A DNA stretch of 64,000 bases, from NCBI RefSeq assembly GCF_000264455.2, contig NC_017956.1:975501-1039500 (forward strand), in the 5' to 3' direction. The notes under the pieces were generated by a model, which worked only from the letters and a program-made list of their open reading frames with translations, was not told the origin of the DNA and searched no databases. The position numbers were made by a program, and so were the translations under genes. Below, piece by piece: positions 43,186-52,792 of the stretch. The DNA is from Tistrella mobilis KA081020-065 (lineage in GTDB: Bacteria; Pseudomonadota; Alphaproteobacteria; Tistrellales; Tistrellaceae). Each line of letters starts with the position of its first letter. Within the stretch, counting starts at the first letter, position 1.

Positions 43186-43943
43186 CAGTGGTTTCCTCCG
43201 AGATAGGCCTCGCGCACCTTCGGATTGGCGCGCACCTCGTCGGGCGCGCCATCGGCGATGATCCGCCCCTGGGCCAGCACGGTGATCCGGTCGGCCAGAG
43301 AGAACACCACATGCATGTCGTGTTCGATGATCACCTTGGTCATGCCGCGCTCCTTGATCTTCTTCAGCAGATCGATCGTGGAGTTGGTGTCGTGGCGCGA
43401 CATGCCGGCGGTGGGCTCGTCCAGCAGCAGCAGGCGCGGGTGCTGGACCAGCGCCATGGCCAGTTCCAGCCGCCGCTTGTCGCCGCGCGACAGGCTGCCG
43501 GCGGTGCGGTGCATGTGCTCTTTCAGCCCGACATCGGTCAGCCAGTGCTCCGCCTCGTCGCGGATCACCGCCTGGGCCGACACCATCTGCAACGGGTTGA
43601 GCCTGAACGATCCGTCGCGCTTCGCGAAGGCCGGCACCATCACATTCTGCAAGAGGGTGAGATCGGGAAAGATTTCGGGCGTCTGGAAGACGCGCGCGAT
43701 GCCCATCTGGTTGATCTCGTGCGGCTTCTTGCCGGTGATGACCTCGCCGTCGAACACCACGGCACCCGAATCCGGCGGCAGCCGCCCGATGCAGACATTG
43801 AGCAAAGTGGATTTGCCGGCGCCGTTCGGGCCGATGATGGCGTGGGTGGTGCCCTCCATGACCTGGAGGTCGATATCCGACAGCGCCTTCAGACCCCGGA
43901 AATTCTTCTGCACATCGGCGACGTGGAGGACTGCATTCTCCAT
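43185..43943 (-). CDS. ABC transporter ATP-binding protein, LivG type
   Basis: Second ATPase of the importer, 252 residues. Walker A is IIGPNGAGKSTLLN near 36 and Walker B LLLLDEPTAGMSRHD near 165. The signature reads LSRGDKRRLELA, a variant of LSGGQ. I chose ATG 43943 (MENAVLHVAD) rather than 43952: AGGAG sits about 9 bases before the former but only one base before the latter. Its stop overlaps the LivF-type start. Confidence 0.9.
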   Translation of the reverse strand: MENAVLHVADVQKNFRGLKALSDIDLQVMEGTTHAIIGPNGAGKSTLLNVCIGRLPPDSGAVVFDGEVITGKKPHEINQMGIARVFQTPEIFPDLTLLQNVMVPAFAKRDGSFRLNPLQMVSAQAVIRDEAEHWLTDVGLKEHMHRTAGSLSRGDKRRLELAMALVQHPRLLLLDEPTAGMSRHDTNSTIDLLKKIKERGMTKVIIEHDMHVVFSLADRITVLAQGRIIADGAPDEVRANPKVREAYLGGNH

Positions 43944-43955
43944 GGCCGTCATCTC

Positions 43956-45107
43956 CTATTCCGCCTTGGCCGGGCGCAGGCCGCCCGTGGTCTGGTCCGC
44001 CGTCGCAGGCTGCCGGCGCCGTGTCCAGGCCGCCCGGATCCGCCGGGCGCCCTCCATCAGCCCGCCGGGCAGGAAGATCACGATCACCAGGAAGATCAGG
44101 CCGAGCGTCAGGTGCCAGCCCTCGCCCACGAAGGGGGAGATGACCGTTACCATGGTGTGCTGCAGCCCGTCGGGCAGGAAGGAGAGCGCATCTTCCAGCT
44201 TGGCATGGTGATAGGCCGAGAAGATGTTCTCGAAATACTTGATGACGGTCGCCCCGATCAGCGGGCCGAGCAGGGTGCCGGCGCCGCCCAGGATGGTCAT
44301 CAGCACCACCTCGCCCGAGGCGGTCCACTGCATGCGCTCGGCCCCCGCCAGCGGGTCGGTCACCACCAGCAGCGCGCCGGCGAGGCCGGCATACATGCCC
44401 GAGATCACGAAGGCCGCCATGGTATAGGGCCGGGTGTTGAAGCCGGTATAGGCCATGCGGGTCTGGTTGGACTTGATCGCCCGCAGCATCATGCCGAAGG
44501 GCGAATTGTCGATCCGGAGCGTCAGAAAGAAGCCCAGGATCAGCAGCACCGCGCAGAAATAGAAGCCGCCGAAGCCGCTCATATCCATGCCGAAGATGGT
44601 CGGCACCGGCAGGCCCACGGTCGGTTCGACGCCCAGCGCCGCATCGATGACCCTGGGGTCGCTCTGCGACAGCTGCAGCCCGGTCTCGCCATTGGTGATG
44701 GGGGTGAGCACCGAATAGGCCAGATTGTAGGACATCTGGGCGAAGGCGAGCGTCAGGATCGAGAAATAGATGCCGCTGCGGCGCAGGCTGATGAAGCCGA
44801 TCACCGCGGCAAAGATCCCTGAGACCAGCACGCCGAAGATCAGTGCCGGGATGGCGCTCATGGTCAGCAGCTTGAACGACCACATCGCGGCATAGGACCC
44901 GACGCCCAGGAAGGCGGCATGGCCGAAGGACAGATAGCCGGTCATGCCGAACAGGACGTTGAAGCCGATGGCCAGAATGCCGTAGATCGCGAACCGCTGG
45001 AGCAGATCGGGATAGGCGGCACCGAAGGGCTGCATCCACAGCGGCATGGTCAGGATGACCAGGGTGAAGACGGCCATGTAGATCAGGTCGTGGCGAAGCG
45101 TGCGCAT
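43956..45107 (-). CDS. ABC transporter permease, LivM type
   Basis: Inner-membrane permease with 383 residues and about nine or ten membrane segments. Diagnostic stretches are [27 protein letters not shown] near 40-67 and [28 protein letters not shown] near 265-290. The tail is Arg-rich. Its start lies one base from the stop of the LivH-type gene, so it is tightly coupled. Confidence 0.93.
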   Translation of the reverse strand: MRTLRHDLIYMAVFTLVILTMPLWMQPFGAAYPDLLQRFAIYGILAIGFNVLFGMTGYLSFGHAAFLGVGSYAAMWSFKLLTMSAIPALIFGVLVSGIFAAVIGFISLRRSGIYFSILTLAFAQMSYNLAYSVLTPITNGETGLQLSQSDPRVIDAALGVEPTVGLPVPTIFGMDMSGFGGFYFCAVLLILGFFLTLRIDNSPFGMMLRAIKSNQTRMAYTGFNTRPYTMAAFVISGMYAGLAGALLVVTDPLAGAERMQWTASGEVVLMTILGGAGTLLGPLIGATVIKYFENIFSAYHHAKLEDALSFLPDGLQHTMVTVISPFVGEGWHLTLGLIFLVIVIFLPGGLMEGARRIRAAWTRRRQPATADQTTGGLRPAKAE

Positions 45108-45108
45108 C

Positions 45109-46134
45109 TCAGTTCTCCATCACGCCCTTGCGACCCATCAGCCCGCGCGGCCGGATCAGGAGCACGGCGACGGCGACGAGGTAGACGATCACCTGGTCGA
45201 TGCCGGGGATCACGGCCTTGACCTCGGTCATCGAGGCGAAGCTCTGCAGGATGCCGAGCAGGAAGCCGGCGGCGACCGCACCGCTGATCGATCCCATGCC
45301 GCCGACCACGACGACGACGAAGGAGAGCACCAGGAATTCCATGCCGATATGGTAGCTGGGCGGCACGATCGGCGTGTACATCACCCCCGCCATGCCGGCG
45401 ACCGCGGCCGCGATGCCGAAGACGATCGTGAAGCGGCGCTGGATGTTGATGCCCAGGAAACCCACGGTCTGGCGGTCCTGCATGCCGGCCCGCACGACCA
45501 TGCCGTAGGTGGTGAATTGCAGGAAGGCGATCACGCCCGCGATGATGACCAGGGCGAAGCCCAGATAGACCAGCCGCCACCAGGGATAGATCACCCCGGC
45601 GCCGAGCCCGATCCACTCGCCGATATTGGCGCTGCCCGAAAAGGCCGGCGGGGCGGCCATCGAGATCGGGTTGGCGCCGAAGGCGGCCTTGATCAGCTCC
45701 TGCAGCACGATGGCGAGGCCGAAGGTCACCAGGATCTGTTCGGCATGGGTGCGGCGGTAGAAATAGCGGATCAGCCCGCGTTCCATGGCGACGCCCAGCA
45801 GCAGCATCACCGGTATCGCGACCAGGATCGACAGCGGCACCGAATACTGCAGCAGGAAGCCGCCGAAATCGCCCAGCCAGGCCTGGACCAGGGGCGTGCG
45901 CACCTCCATGGGCGATCCCCAGGGGGTCAGCTTGGTGGGATCGATGGTCACGGTTTCCAGGCGCAGCAGCCCGTTCACGCTGACGGCGATGAAGGCGCCG
46001 ATCATGAACAGGGCGCCGTGGGCGAAATTCACCACACCGAGCGTGCCGAAGACCAGAGTGAGGCCCAGGGCGATCAGCGCATAGGCGCCGCCCTTGTCCA
46101 GACCGTTGAGCAGTTGGAGAGCGAATGCGTCCAT
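45109..46134 (-). CDS. ABC transporter permease, LivH type
   Basis: Second permease, 341 residues, about eight membrane segments. It opens [42 protein letters not shown], as LivH proteins do, and carries [21 protein letters not shown] and [22 protein letters not shown] 126-base gap separates it from the binding-protein gene, allowing differential expression. Confidence 0.93.
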   Translation of the reverse strand: MDAFALQLLNGLDKGGAYALIALGLTLVFGTLGVVNFAHGALFMIGAFIAVSVNGLLRLETVTIDPTKLTPWGSPMEVRTPLVQAWLGDFGGFLLQYSVPLSILVAIPVMLLLGVAMERGLIRYFYRRTHAEQILVTFGLAIVLQELIKAAFGANPISMAAPPAFSGSANIGEWIGLGAGVIYPWWRLVYLGFALVIIAGVIAFLQFTTYGMVVRAGMQDRQTVGFLGINIQRRFTIVFGIAAAVAGMAGVMYTPIVPPSYHIGMEFLVLSFVVVVVGGMGSISGAVAAGFLLGILQSFASMTEVKAVIPGIDQVIVYLVAVAVLLIRPRGLMGRKGVMEN

Positions 46135-46260
46135 GGGTTTTTCCCAGCCCCGCCTGCGCGGGCCGCTTCCAAGAGGGCAGGAGATACGCGCATGCGCGAC
46201 GCGCGCATATGAGGACGGGCCGGTCCCGTCGCCGGGGCCGGCCCTGGATCCCTCAACGGG

Positions 46261-47601
46261 TCAGCAGCGGGAGTTGACCGGGCCGAGTTCGCCGCCGAAC
46301 ATCGCGGCGTCGTAGATCACGTCCTCGGTGGGCACCTGCTTGACGATGCGCATCAGGTCGAACTTGTCGGACGGGTTCTCCTTACCCTGCACGACCAGCA
46401 CCGGCTTGAAGCACTGGTGGTCTTCGGCACGATAGAGAGTGGGGCCGTTGCCGAGCCCGTCGAACTTGAAGCCCTCCAGCGCCTTGACCACACCCTCGGG
46501 ATTGAAGGTGCCGGCCATTTCGCAGGCATTGGCGTAGAGCAGGGCCTGCACATAGCAGGTGTGGGCGGCCTGCGACGGCGGCTGGCCGTATTCCTGACCG
46601 AAGGATTTGGTGAAGGCCTTGGTGCCTTCGTCCTCCAGCTTCCAGTCCCAGTTGGCGGTGCCGTAGATGCCCTTCACGGCATCGCCCGCACCCTGGGCCA
46701 TCAGTTCCGAGAACAGCGGGACGACGATCTCGAAATTCTTGCCGTTCACCTGCTTGTCGCGCATGCCGAACTGCACCGCCTGGGTCAGCGAGTTGATCAT
46801 GTCGCCGCCATAGTGGTTGAGGATCAGCACATCCGCGCCCGAACTCAGCACCGGGGTCAGATACTGCGAGAAATCCGCCGCACCCAGCGGGGTTCTGACG
46901 GTCGCGACCGTCTTCCAGCCCAGTTTCTCGGTGGCCGCCTTGATCGATTCTTCCTGGGTCCAGCCCCAGGTATAGTCGGCGGTCAGGTGATAGGCCTTGC
47001 GGTCCTTGCCATAGGCTTCGCCCAGCACCGGCCCCAGCGCCTGACCCGACATATAGGCGTTGAAGAAGTGCCGGAACCCGTTGCGGCGCTTGTCCTTGCC
47101 GGTGGTGTCGTTGGAATGGGTCAGGCCGGACATGAAGATCACGCCGGCGTCCTGGCAAAGCGACTGCACCGCCACCGCCACACCCGACGACGAGCCGCCG
47201 GTGATCATGATCGCGCCGTCACGCTCGATCATGCGGGTGGCCGAGGCGCGGGCCGCGTCGGATTTGGTCTGCGTGTCGCCGGTGACGAAGGCGACCTTCT
47301 TGCCCAGGATGCCGTTGCCCTTCAGCTGCGAGCCCTTGAACGTGTTCAGCATGCCGCCGTCGCCCTCGCCGTTGAGGTGCTTGACGGCCAGCTGATAGGC
47401 GCGCAGTTCGTCCGCACCCTCGTCGGCATAGGGCCCCGTCTGGGGCACGTTGAAGCCGAGGGTCACGGTGCTGCCGGTCGGTGCGTTGCAGAAGTCCGCG
47501 GCTCTGGAGGCGCTGGTGAAGATGGTCGGTACGGCGAGCCCGGCACCGACGAGTGCACTGCTCCTCAGGAAGGCACGTCGGTTCATCCGAACGATGCTCA
47601 T
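46261..47601 (-). CDS. ABC transporter substrate-binding protein, Tat-signal type
   Basis: The 446-residue periplasmic protein belongs to the LivK/AmiC-like binding-protein family (Peripla_BP_6). It begins with a twin-arginine signal MNRRAFLRSSALVGAGLAVP and cleaves after ASRAA. Features include GFNVPQTGPYADEG, the NGEG loop, GGSSSGVAVAVQSL and ADYTWGWTQEESIK. The ligand could be a branched-chain amino acid, a short amide or another carboxylate; the sequence does not decide. ATG 47601 follows GGGAGGAGACATA. It is divergent from an ScfR-like regulator, which may control it. Confidence 0.88.
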   Translation of the reverse strand: MSIVRMNRRAFLRSSALVGAGLAVPTIFTSASRAADFCNAPTGSTVTLGFNVPQTGPYADEGADELRAYQLAVKHLNGEGDGGMLNTFKGSQLKGNGILGKKVAFVTGDTQTKSDAARASATRMIERDGAIMITGGSSSGVAVAVQSLCQDAGVIFMSGLTHSNDTTGKDKRRNGFRHFFNAYMSGQALGPVLGEAYGKDRKAYHLTADYTWGWTQEESIKAATEKLGWKTVATVRTPLGAADFSQYLTPVLSSGADVLILNHYGGDMINSLTQAVQFGMRDKQVNGKNFEIVVPLFSELMAQGAGDAVKGIYGTANWDWKLEDEGTKAFTKSFGQEYGQPPSQAAHTCYVQALLYANACEMAGTFNPEGVVKALEGFKFDGLGNGPTLYRAEDHQCFKPVLVVQGKENPSDKFDLMRIVKQVPTEDVIYDAAMFGGELGPVNSRC

Positions 47602-47726
47602 TATGTCTCCTCCCGTATCTTGATCGCGCCGATCCGCGGGCCGGCGCGTCAGGCGTTCCCGCCTGGGCACTATCCTTCCCTCATTTGTGACGTGTTTCAA
47701 TAAGTCATTGTTTTGGTTATATAATT

Positions 47727-47775
47727 TTGTAAATCTTTTGAGTCGATATGTCATCAGTTTGTGATTAATTTACAA
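47727..47775. promoter_or_regulatory. candidate operator pair between transporter and regulator genes
   Basis: TTGTAAAT (47727-47734) and ATTTACAA (47768-47775) are inverted copies with centres 41 bases apart, about four helical turns. They lie in the AT-rich 198-base divergent gap. A regulator dimer or tetramer spanning the promoter is a possible reading. Confidence 0.45.
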
Positions 47776-47799
47776 GAGGGCGAGACAGGGGAGGGGCCG

Positions 47800-49266
47800 A
47801 TGTCACGCACGCTCACCGGCATGAAGATCCGGACCCTGCGCAAGGAGGCGGGGTTGACGCAGGGCGCGCTTGCGCGTCGCGCAGGGATTTCTGCGGCCTA
47901 TCTCAACCTGATAGAACATGATCGCCGGCCGGTGGCGGGGGAGCTGCTGGACCGGATCGCCCGCGGGATCGGCGTGCCCCGCGGCCTGCTGGATGGCGGT
48001 GCCGAGCGCCGGCTGGTCGACATGCTGAACGAGATCGCCGCCGATCCGGCGGTGTCCGATGGCGCGCCGCCCGCCGAAGCGGCCGAGGAACTGGTTGGCC
48101 GTGCCCCGGGCTGGGCCGCGCTGCTGCTGGGGGTCTATCGGGCCTGGATGGATCAGCGCCAGGTGGTGCTGGCCATGGCCGACCGGCTGAACCACGACCC
48201 CTTCCTGGGCGAGAGCGTCCACCGGATCCTGACCCGGGCGGCGGCGGTGTCGTCGGCGGCCGAAATCCTGGAAGGCGGCGATCTGGAAGAGGCGGACCGG
48301 GCGCGCTTCACCGCCATCGTCGCCTCGGACAGCCACCGTCTGGCGGAAACCGCTCAGCGTCTGGCCGGGTTTTTCGACAGCGCCCATATGCGGGTCCGGT
48401 CCTCGACCGTGATGGAGCATGTCGACACATTCATCTATGAGACCGGCAACCATTTTCCGTTTCTCGAAACGGCGGCCGAGGGGTTCCGCACCGGGCTGCG
48501 GCGGGGAGAAACGCCCGAAGCCGCCGCTGCCGCCCGGCTGGGGATCGCCCTGCCCGAGGATGATCCGCTGACGCCCGAGCGGCGGCGCTTCGGCCTGCTG
48601 CGCGATCTTGCCGCCGTGCTGGCGGGGGACGAGATCCAGGCCTTCGTCGCCGCCCATCCGGCACTCGGCACCGACGAGGCGCGGGTGCTGGCCGCGGCAG
48701 CGCTGCAATCCTACATGGCCGCCGCCATCGTCATGCCCTATGACCGGTTTCTTGAGGCGGCGGAGCGCCATCGCTACGACCTGGACCGACTGGGCCGGAT
48801 CTTCGGCATTTCCTATGAACAGGCTGCCCACCGGGCCGCCACGCTCCGCCGGCCGGGCGCCGAAGGGGTGCGCTTCGCCTTCATGCGTTCCGACAGCTCC
48901 GGCTATGTCACCAAGCGCATGTCGCTGCCGCGGCTGCCGCTGCCGCGCTATGGCAATGCCTGTCCGCTCTGGCCGATCTACGGCGCCTTCCAGACCCCGG
49001 GGGTGACGGCGCGCGCCTTCGGTGAGCTGCCCTCGGGCGATGCCTTCCTGTTCTTCGCCCGCGCGGTGGAAAAGCGGCCGCCTGCGGCCGACCGACCCCG
49101 GCACCTGCTGTCGGTGATGCTGGCCGCCGCGGCAACCGATGCCGACCGGCTGGTGCAGGGCGACGGCATCGACCGGACGACCGCCACCATACCCCTCGGC
49201 ACGGTCTGCCGGCTCTGTCCGCGCAACGGTTGTGACCATCGCCAGGAAGCCCCGTTGATCACATGA
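47800..49266 (+). CDS. XRE regulator of the short-chain fatty acyl (ScfR/RamB-like) family
   Basis: The 488 residues have an N-terminal helix-turn-helix (about 6-60; LRKEAGLTQGALARRAGISAAYLNLIEHDRR), a long middle region, and an IrrE-like/DUF955 portion (YDRFLEAAERHRYDLDRLGRIFGISYEQAAHR). A DUF2083-like C-terminus follows with a Cys cluster, VCRLCPRNGCDHR. This layout is typical of regulators of acetate or propionate metabolism and related carbon sources. ATG 47800 follows GGGGAGGGG. It is divergent from the ABC importer and upstream of a two-component module; the effector is unknown. Confidence 0.85.
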   Translation: MSRTLTGMKIRTLRKEAGLTQGALARRAGISAAYLNLIEHDRRPVAGELLDRIARGIGVPRGLLDGGAERRLVDMLNEIAADPAVSDGAPPAEAAEELVGRAPGWAALLLGVYRAWMDQRQVVLAMADRLNHDPFLGESVHRILTRAAAVSSAAEILEGGDLEEADRARFTAIVASDSHRLAETAQRLAGFFDSAHMRVRSSTVMEHVDTFIYETGNHFPFLETAAEGFRTGLRRGETPEAAAAARLGIALPEDDPLTPERRRFGLLRDLAAVLAGDEIQAFVAAHPALGTDEARVLAAAALQSYMAAAIVMPYDRFLEAAERHRYDLDRLGRIFGISYEQAAHRAATLRRPGAEGVRFAFMRSDSSGYVTKRMSLPRLPLPRYGNACPLWPIYGAFQTPGVTARAFGELPSGDAFLFFARAVEKRPPAADRPRHLLSVMLAAAATDADRLVQGDGIDRTTATIPLGTVCRLCPRNGCDHRQEAPLIT

Positions 49267-49336
49267 TCCGGAAAACCCTTGGGGGCGGGTCGGCGAAGGC
49301 TGTAGGCTGGAGAAAAAACCGGGGAGGATAGATGCC

Positions 49337-49708
49337 TTGTCAAGGGCGCGCATACTCATCGCCGAAGATGAGCCGAATATCGCGGAGTCGCTGAGCTTCA
49401 TACTCACGCGGGCAGGCTTCGAGGTCGATACCATCGCCAATGGCGCGGATGCGCTGGACCGGCTGCGACGACAGCCGTTTCAAGCCGTGATTCTCGACGT
49501 CATGCTGCCGGGCATGAACGGTTTCGACGTGCTGCGGGCGATCCGGACCGATCGGACGATCGGCGGGCTGCCGGTGATCGTCCTCACCGCCAAGGGGCAG
49601 GCCCATGACCGCGAGATGGCCGAGCAGATCGGCGCCAGCGCCTTCATCGTGAAGCCCTTTTCCAACGCCCATATCGTCGAACGGGTCAGCCATTTCGTCG
49701 GGGCCTGA
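49337..49708 (+). CDS. stand-alone response-regulator receiver
   Basis: The 123 residues form a single REC domain with acidic pocket AEDEPN (9-14), phosphorylation site Asp54 in VILDVMLPGM, Thr84 in IVLTAK and Lys106 in FIVKPF. There is no output domain. TTG 49337 is the likely start, since GGAGG lies about 10 bases before it and the ATG five bases upstream is out of frame. It sits before a small membrane protein and a symporter-type histidine kinase, which is probably its phosphodonor. With no DNA-binding domain it should act by protein contact or as a phosphorelay step. Confidence 0.9.
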   Translation: MSRARILIAEDEPNIAESLSFILTRAGFEVDTIANGADALDRLRRQPFQAVILDVMLPGMNGFDVLRAIRTDRTIGGLPVIVLTAKGQAHDREMAEQIGASAFIVKPFSNAHIVERVSHFVGA

Positions 49709-49729
49709 TCTTACCGAAAGTCCGCAGGC

Positions 49730-50014
49730 ATGGAGACCGATCCCGTCGATGACGGCGGGGGGCACGAGCAGGGGCAGGGGATCCGCGACCTGGCCGGCGT
49801 GCTGCCCTATGCCGCCATCCTGCTGCTGATGCCGCCGATCATCCTGATCTTCACCGCACCGGTGCAGATCGCCGGCATTCCGCTGATCGTGGTCTATCTG
49901 TTCGGGGTCTGGGCGCTGATCGTGGCCGGCGCCTTTATCGTGGCAGAGCGGCTGCGCCGGCAGGAGACGGCGACTGGGCCCCTGGCGCCGCGCAGTCGGG
50001 CAGGGCGGGGCTGA
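49730..50014 (+). CDS. small two-helix membrane protein next to symporter-kinase
   Basis: The 94 residues have an acidic N-terminus (DPVDDGGGHEQGQG), two membrane segments (about 24-45 and 49-72, GIPLIVVYLFGVWALIVAGA) and a basic tail. The family is not certain. Small membrane proteins of similar form are found beside sodium:solute symporters, where they may act as an accessory subunit. It ends 4 bases before the kinase start, so the two are co-expressed. Confidence 0.6.
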   Translation: METDPVDDGGGHEQGQGIRDLAGVLPYAAILLLMPPIILIFTAPVQIAGIPLIVVYLFGVWALIVAGAFIVAERLRRQETATGPLAPRSRAGRG

Positions 50015-50018
50015 ACCG

Positions 50019-52739
50019 ATGCTCCAGGCCAATCTGGTCATCACCGTCTGTCTGCTCTATGTCGCGGTGCTGTTCACCGTGGCCTTCATCTGCGACCGGC
50101 AGGCCCGGGCCGGGCGTGCCCGCTGGTCGGCCTCTCCCCTGATCTTCACCCTGTCGATTTCGGTCTACTGCACCTCCTGGACCTTTTTCGGAGCGGTGGG
50201 CTCCGCCGCGCGCAGCGGGCTCGAATTCGCCACCATCTATATCGGCCCCACCATCGTCTTTACCGGCTGGTGGGTGTTCCTGCGCAAGCTGGTCACCGTC
50301 GGCCGGGTGCACAACACCACCTCGATCGCCGATCTGATTTCGGCCAGGTTCGGCAAGAATCCGGCGCTGGGGGCCGTGGTCACCCTGGTGGCGTTGGTGG
50401 TGACCACGCCCTACATCGCCCTCCAGCTGCAGGCGCTGACCGCCAGCTTCCAGGTCATTACCTTCCCGGCGGGCGCCGTCACCGCCACCAAGATCGATCT
50501 CGTGCCAGACTACTGGTCGGGTGCCTGGGTGGCACTCGGGCTCGCGGTCTTCTCGATCATGTTCGGCGTGCGCAATATCGACGTGAACGAACGCCATCAC
50601 GGCGTGATCGCGGCGATCGCGCTCGAAGCGGTGGTCAAGCTGGTGGCGCTGCTCGCGGTCGGGCTCTGGGTGGTGTTCTGGCTGGCGGGCTCCCCCGCGG
50701 CCGCTCTTGCCGATGCGCCGGTCAGCCTCACCAATCCGCAGCAGACCTTCGGCGTGCGCTGGATCACGCTCTGCATCCTGTCGGGGGCGGCGATCATCTG
50801 CCTGCCGCGCCAGTTCCAGGTGACGGTGGTCGAGAATTCCAACGAGCGCCAGCTGCGCACCGCCTCGTGGCTGTTTCCGCTCTATCTCTTCGTCTTTTGC
50901 CTGCTGGTGGTGCCGATCGCGGTCACCGGGCTCAACCGCCTGCCGCCCGATGCCAACCCCGACCTCTATGTGCTGACCCTGCCGCTGGATGCCGGCCAGG
51001 ACGTGATCGCGCTGATGGCCTTCATCGGCGGGTTTTCCTCGGCCACCTCGATGGTGATCGTGTCGTCGATCGCGCTCTCGACCATGATCTCCAACCACAT
51101 CGTCACACCGCTGGCGCTGCGCTTCTCGTCGCTGTCGGATGCCAATGCCGAAACCGTGCGCAGTTTCATCCTGGGCTCGCGTCGGGCCAGCATCCTGTTC
51201 ATCATCCTCCTGGGCTTCCTGTATTTCCGCCTGGCCGCCACGGCGGGTGCCCTTGCCGATATCGGCCTGATCTCGTTCTGCGGCGCGGCGCAGTTCCTGC
51301 CGGCGCTGGTCGGCGGGCTCTATTGGCGGCGGGCAACCCACAAGGGGGCCCTCGCCGGCATGATCGCCGGCTTCCTGGTCTGGGCCTATATGCTGTTCCT
51401 GCCCAGTTTCCAGGACCATTTCCTGATCTCGACCGCGCTGGTCCAGAACGGCCCCTTCGGCTGGGCCTGGCTTAAGCCGCGCACGCTGTTCGGGTTGAGC
51501 GGGCTCGACCCGCTGGTGCATGCCGCCTTCTGGAGCCTGTTCGTCAACACCGCGCTCTTCGTCGTGGTCTCGATGATGACCGAGCCGACGCCGCTCGCCC
51601 GGCTGCAATCGGCGCTGTTCATCGATGTCTTCCGCCGCCGGACCGAGAGCGAGCAGCGGGTGCTGCGCCGCACGGCCCCGATCACCGAACTGCGCCAGAT
51701 CGCCGACCGGGTGCTGGGCCCGGCGGAAACCGTGCAGATCTTCGTCCGCGACCGCCGGGCGGGCCGTGCGACGGTGGCGAGCGACGAGCTGATCACGGCG
51801 GTGGAACAGCGGCTCGCCGCCCATATCGGTGCGGCCTCGGCCCGGACGATGATCTCGCGCATCGTCTCCAGCGAGACGATCAGCGTCGAAGAGCTGAAGC
51901 GGCTGGCGGGAGAGACCGAGCGTATCCGCGCCTATTCGGCCGAGCTGGAACGGAAATCGCAGCAGATCGAGAGCACGGCGGCGGAACTTGCCCGCGCCAA
52001 TGCCCGCCTGCGTGAGGTCGACAAGCAGAAGGACGATTTTCTGAGCCAGATCAGCCACGAATTGCGCACACCCATGGCCTCGATCCGCTCGTTCAGCGAT
52101 ATCCTGCTGGAGAATCAGGATCTGGACGAGGCGAAGAAGCTCCGCTTTCTCGGCATCATCCAGAACGAAAGCCTGCGCCTGACCCGGCTGCTGGACGGGA
52201 TCCTGGACATGAACCTGCTGGAGACCCGCGGCCTCTCGTGGTCGCCGGGACTGCTCGATCCGGAGATGGCGCTGGATCAGGCGATCGAAAGCTGCGAGGC
52301 GCTGGCCCTGCGCTCGGGCGTGGTGCTGAAACGGGGCACGCGGACCCGTGATGTCCTGATTCTGGGCGATCGCGACAAGCTCGCCCAGGTGATGGTCAAC
52401 CTGATCGCCAATGCGATCAAATACAACACCGACCCCACACCCCAGGTGGTGGTATCCAGCCGGGTGCGCGGCGATCTTTACGAGGCGAGCGTGCGCGACA
52501 ACGGCCGCGGCGTGCCCGAAGAGGATCGGGAGCGGATCTTCGAAAAATTTGCCCGCGGCTCAGCCCATCAACAGACCGGCGCCGGGCTCGGCCTCGCCAT
52601 CAGCCGCCAGATCGTCGAAAGCTTCGGCGGCCGGCTGGGCCTCGGCACCGGCCGCAGCGGTGCCGAATTCGTCGTCTCGCTCCCCCTCCAGCCCCTGCCG
52701 GGCACCGGACGCGAAAGGGCGGATCTGCCGAAAGCTTAG
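50019..52739 (+). CDS. sodium:solute symporter-family sensor histidine kinase (CbrA/CrbS-like)
   Basis: The 906-residue protein joins a 12-13-segment SSS transporter-like domain (about 1-510, including SISVYCTSWTFFGAVGSAARSG and SSATSMVIVSSIALSTMISN) to a STAC-like linker (VEQRLAAHIGAASARTMISRIV) and a coiled coil. A histidine kinase follows: H-box FLSQISHELRTPMASIRSF with His680, N-box VNLIANAIKYN, G1 DNGRGVPEEDRERIFEKFAR and G2 GAGLGLAISRQIV. No PAS or receiver domain is seen. It likely senses a transported nutrient and phosphorylates the receiver encoded upstream. The ligand cannot be told from sequence. Confidence 0.92.
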   Translation: MLQANLVITVCLLYVAVLFTVAFICDRQARAGRARWSASPLIFTLSISVYCTSWTFFGAVGSAARSGLEFATIYIGPTIVFTGWWVFLRKLVTVGRVHNTTSIADLISARFGKNPALGAVVTLVALVVTTPYIALQLQALTASFQVITFPAGAVTATKIDLVPDYWSGAWVALGLAVFSIMFGVRNIDVNERHHGVIAAIALEAVVKLVALLAVGLWVVFWLAGSPAAALADAPVSLTNPQQTFGVRWITLCILSGAAIICLPRQFQVTVVENSNERQLRTASWLFPLYLFVFCLLVVPIAVTGLNRLPPDANPDLYVLTLPLDAGQDVIALMAFIGGFSSATSMVIVSSIALSTMISNHIVTPLALRFSSLSDANAETVRSFILGSRRASILFIILLGFLYFRLAATAGALADIGLISFCGAAQFLPALVGGLYWRRATHKGALAGMIAGFLVWAYMLFLPSFQDHFLISTALVQNGPFGWAWLKPRTLFGLSGLDPLVHAAFWSLFVNTALFVVVSMMTEPTPLARLQSALFIDVFRRRTESEQRVLRRTAPITELRQIADRVLGPAETVQIFVRDRRAGRATVASDELITAVEQRLAAHIGAASARTMISRIVSSETISVEELKRLAGETERIRAYSAELERKSQQIESTAAELARANARLREVDKQKDDFLSQISHELRTPMASIRSFSDILLENQDLDEAKKLRFLGIIQNESLRLTRLLDGILDMNLLETRGLSWSPGLLDPEMALDQAIESCEALALRSGVVLKRGTRTRDVLILGDRDKLAQVMVNLIANAIKYNTDPTPQVVVSSRVRGDLYEASVRDNGRGVPEEDRERIFEKFARGSAHQQTGAGLGLAISRQIVESFGGRLGLGTGRSGAEFVVSLPLQPLPGTGRERADLPKA

Positions 52740-52751
52740 GCAGATCCGCCC
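52717..52751. terminator. bidirectional terminator, histidine kinase / AbrB-type gene
   Basis: GGGCGGATCTGCC (52717-52729) and GGCAGATCCGCCC (52739-52751) pair perfectly over 13 bp. The kinase stop codon lies at the loop/stem junction. Confidence 0.65.
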
Positions 52752-52792
52752 GATGGTGATCGTTCAGGGCGCAGTCGGGATGGGTACGGCAG

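Noticed and set aside
42436-45039. Single 867-codon minus-strand frame across livF, livG and livM
   Set aside because: The upstream part is an out-of-frame reading of LivM/LivG; only the last 249 residues (LivF type) are real.
42436-47601. Urea (Urt) transporter
   Set aside because: The binding protein and ATPase signatures do not match UrtA/UrtD, and no urease genes are present.
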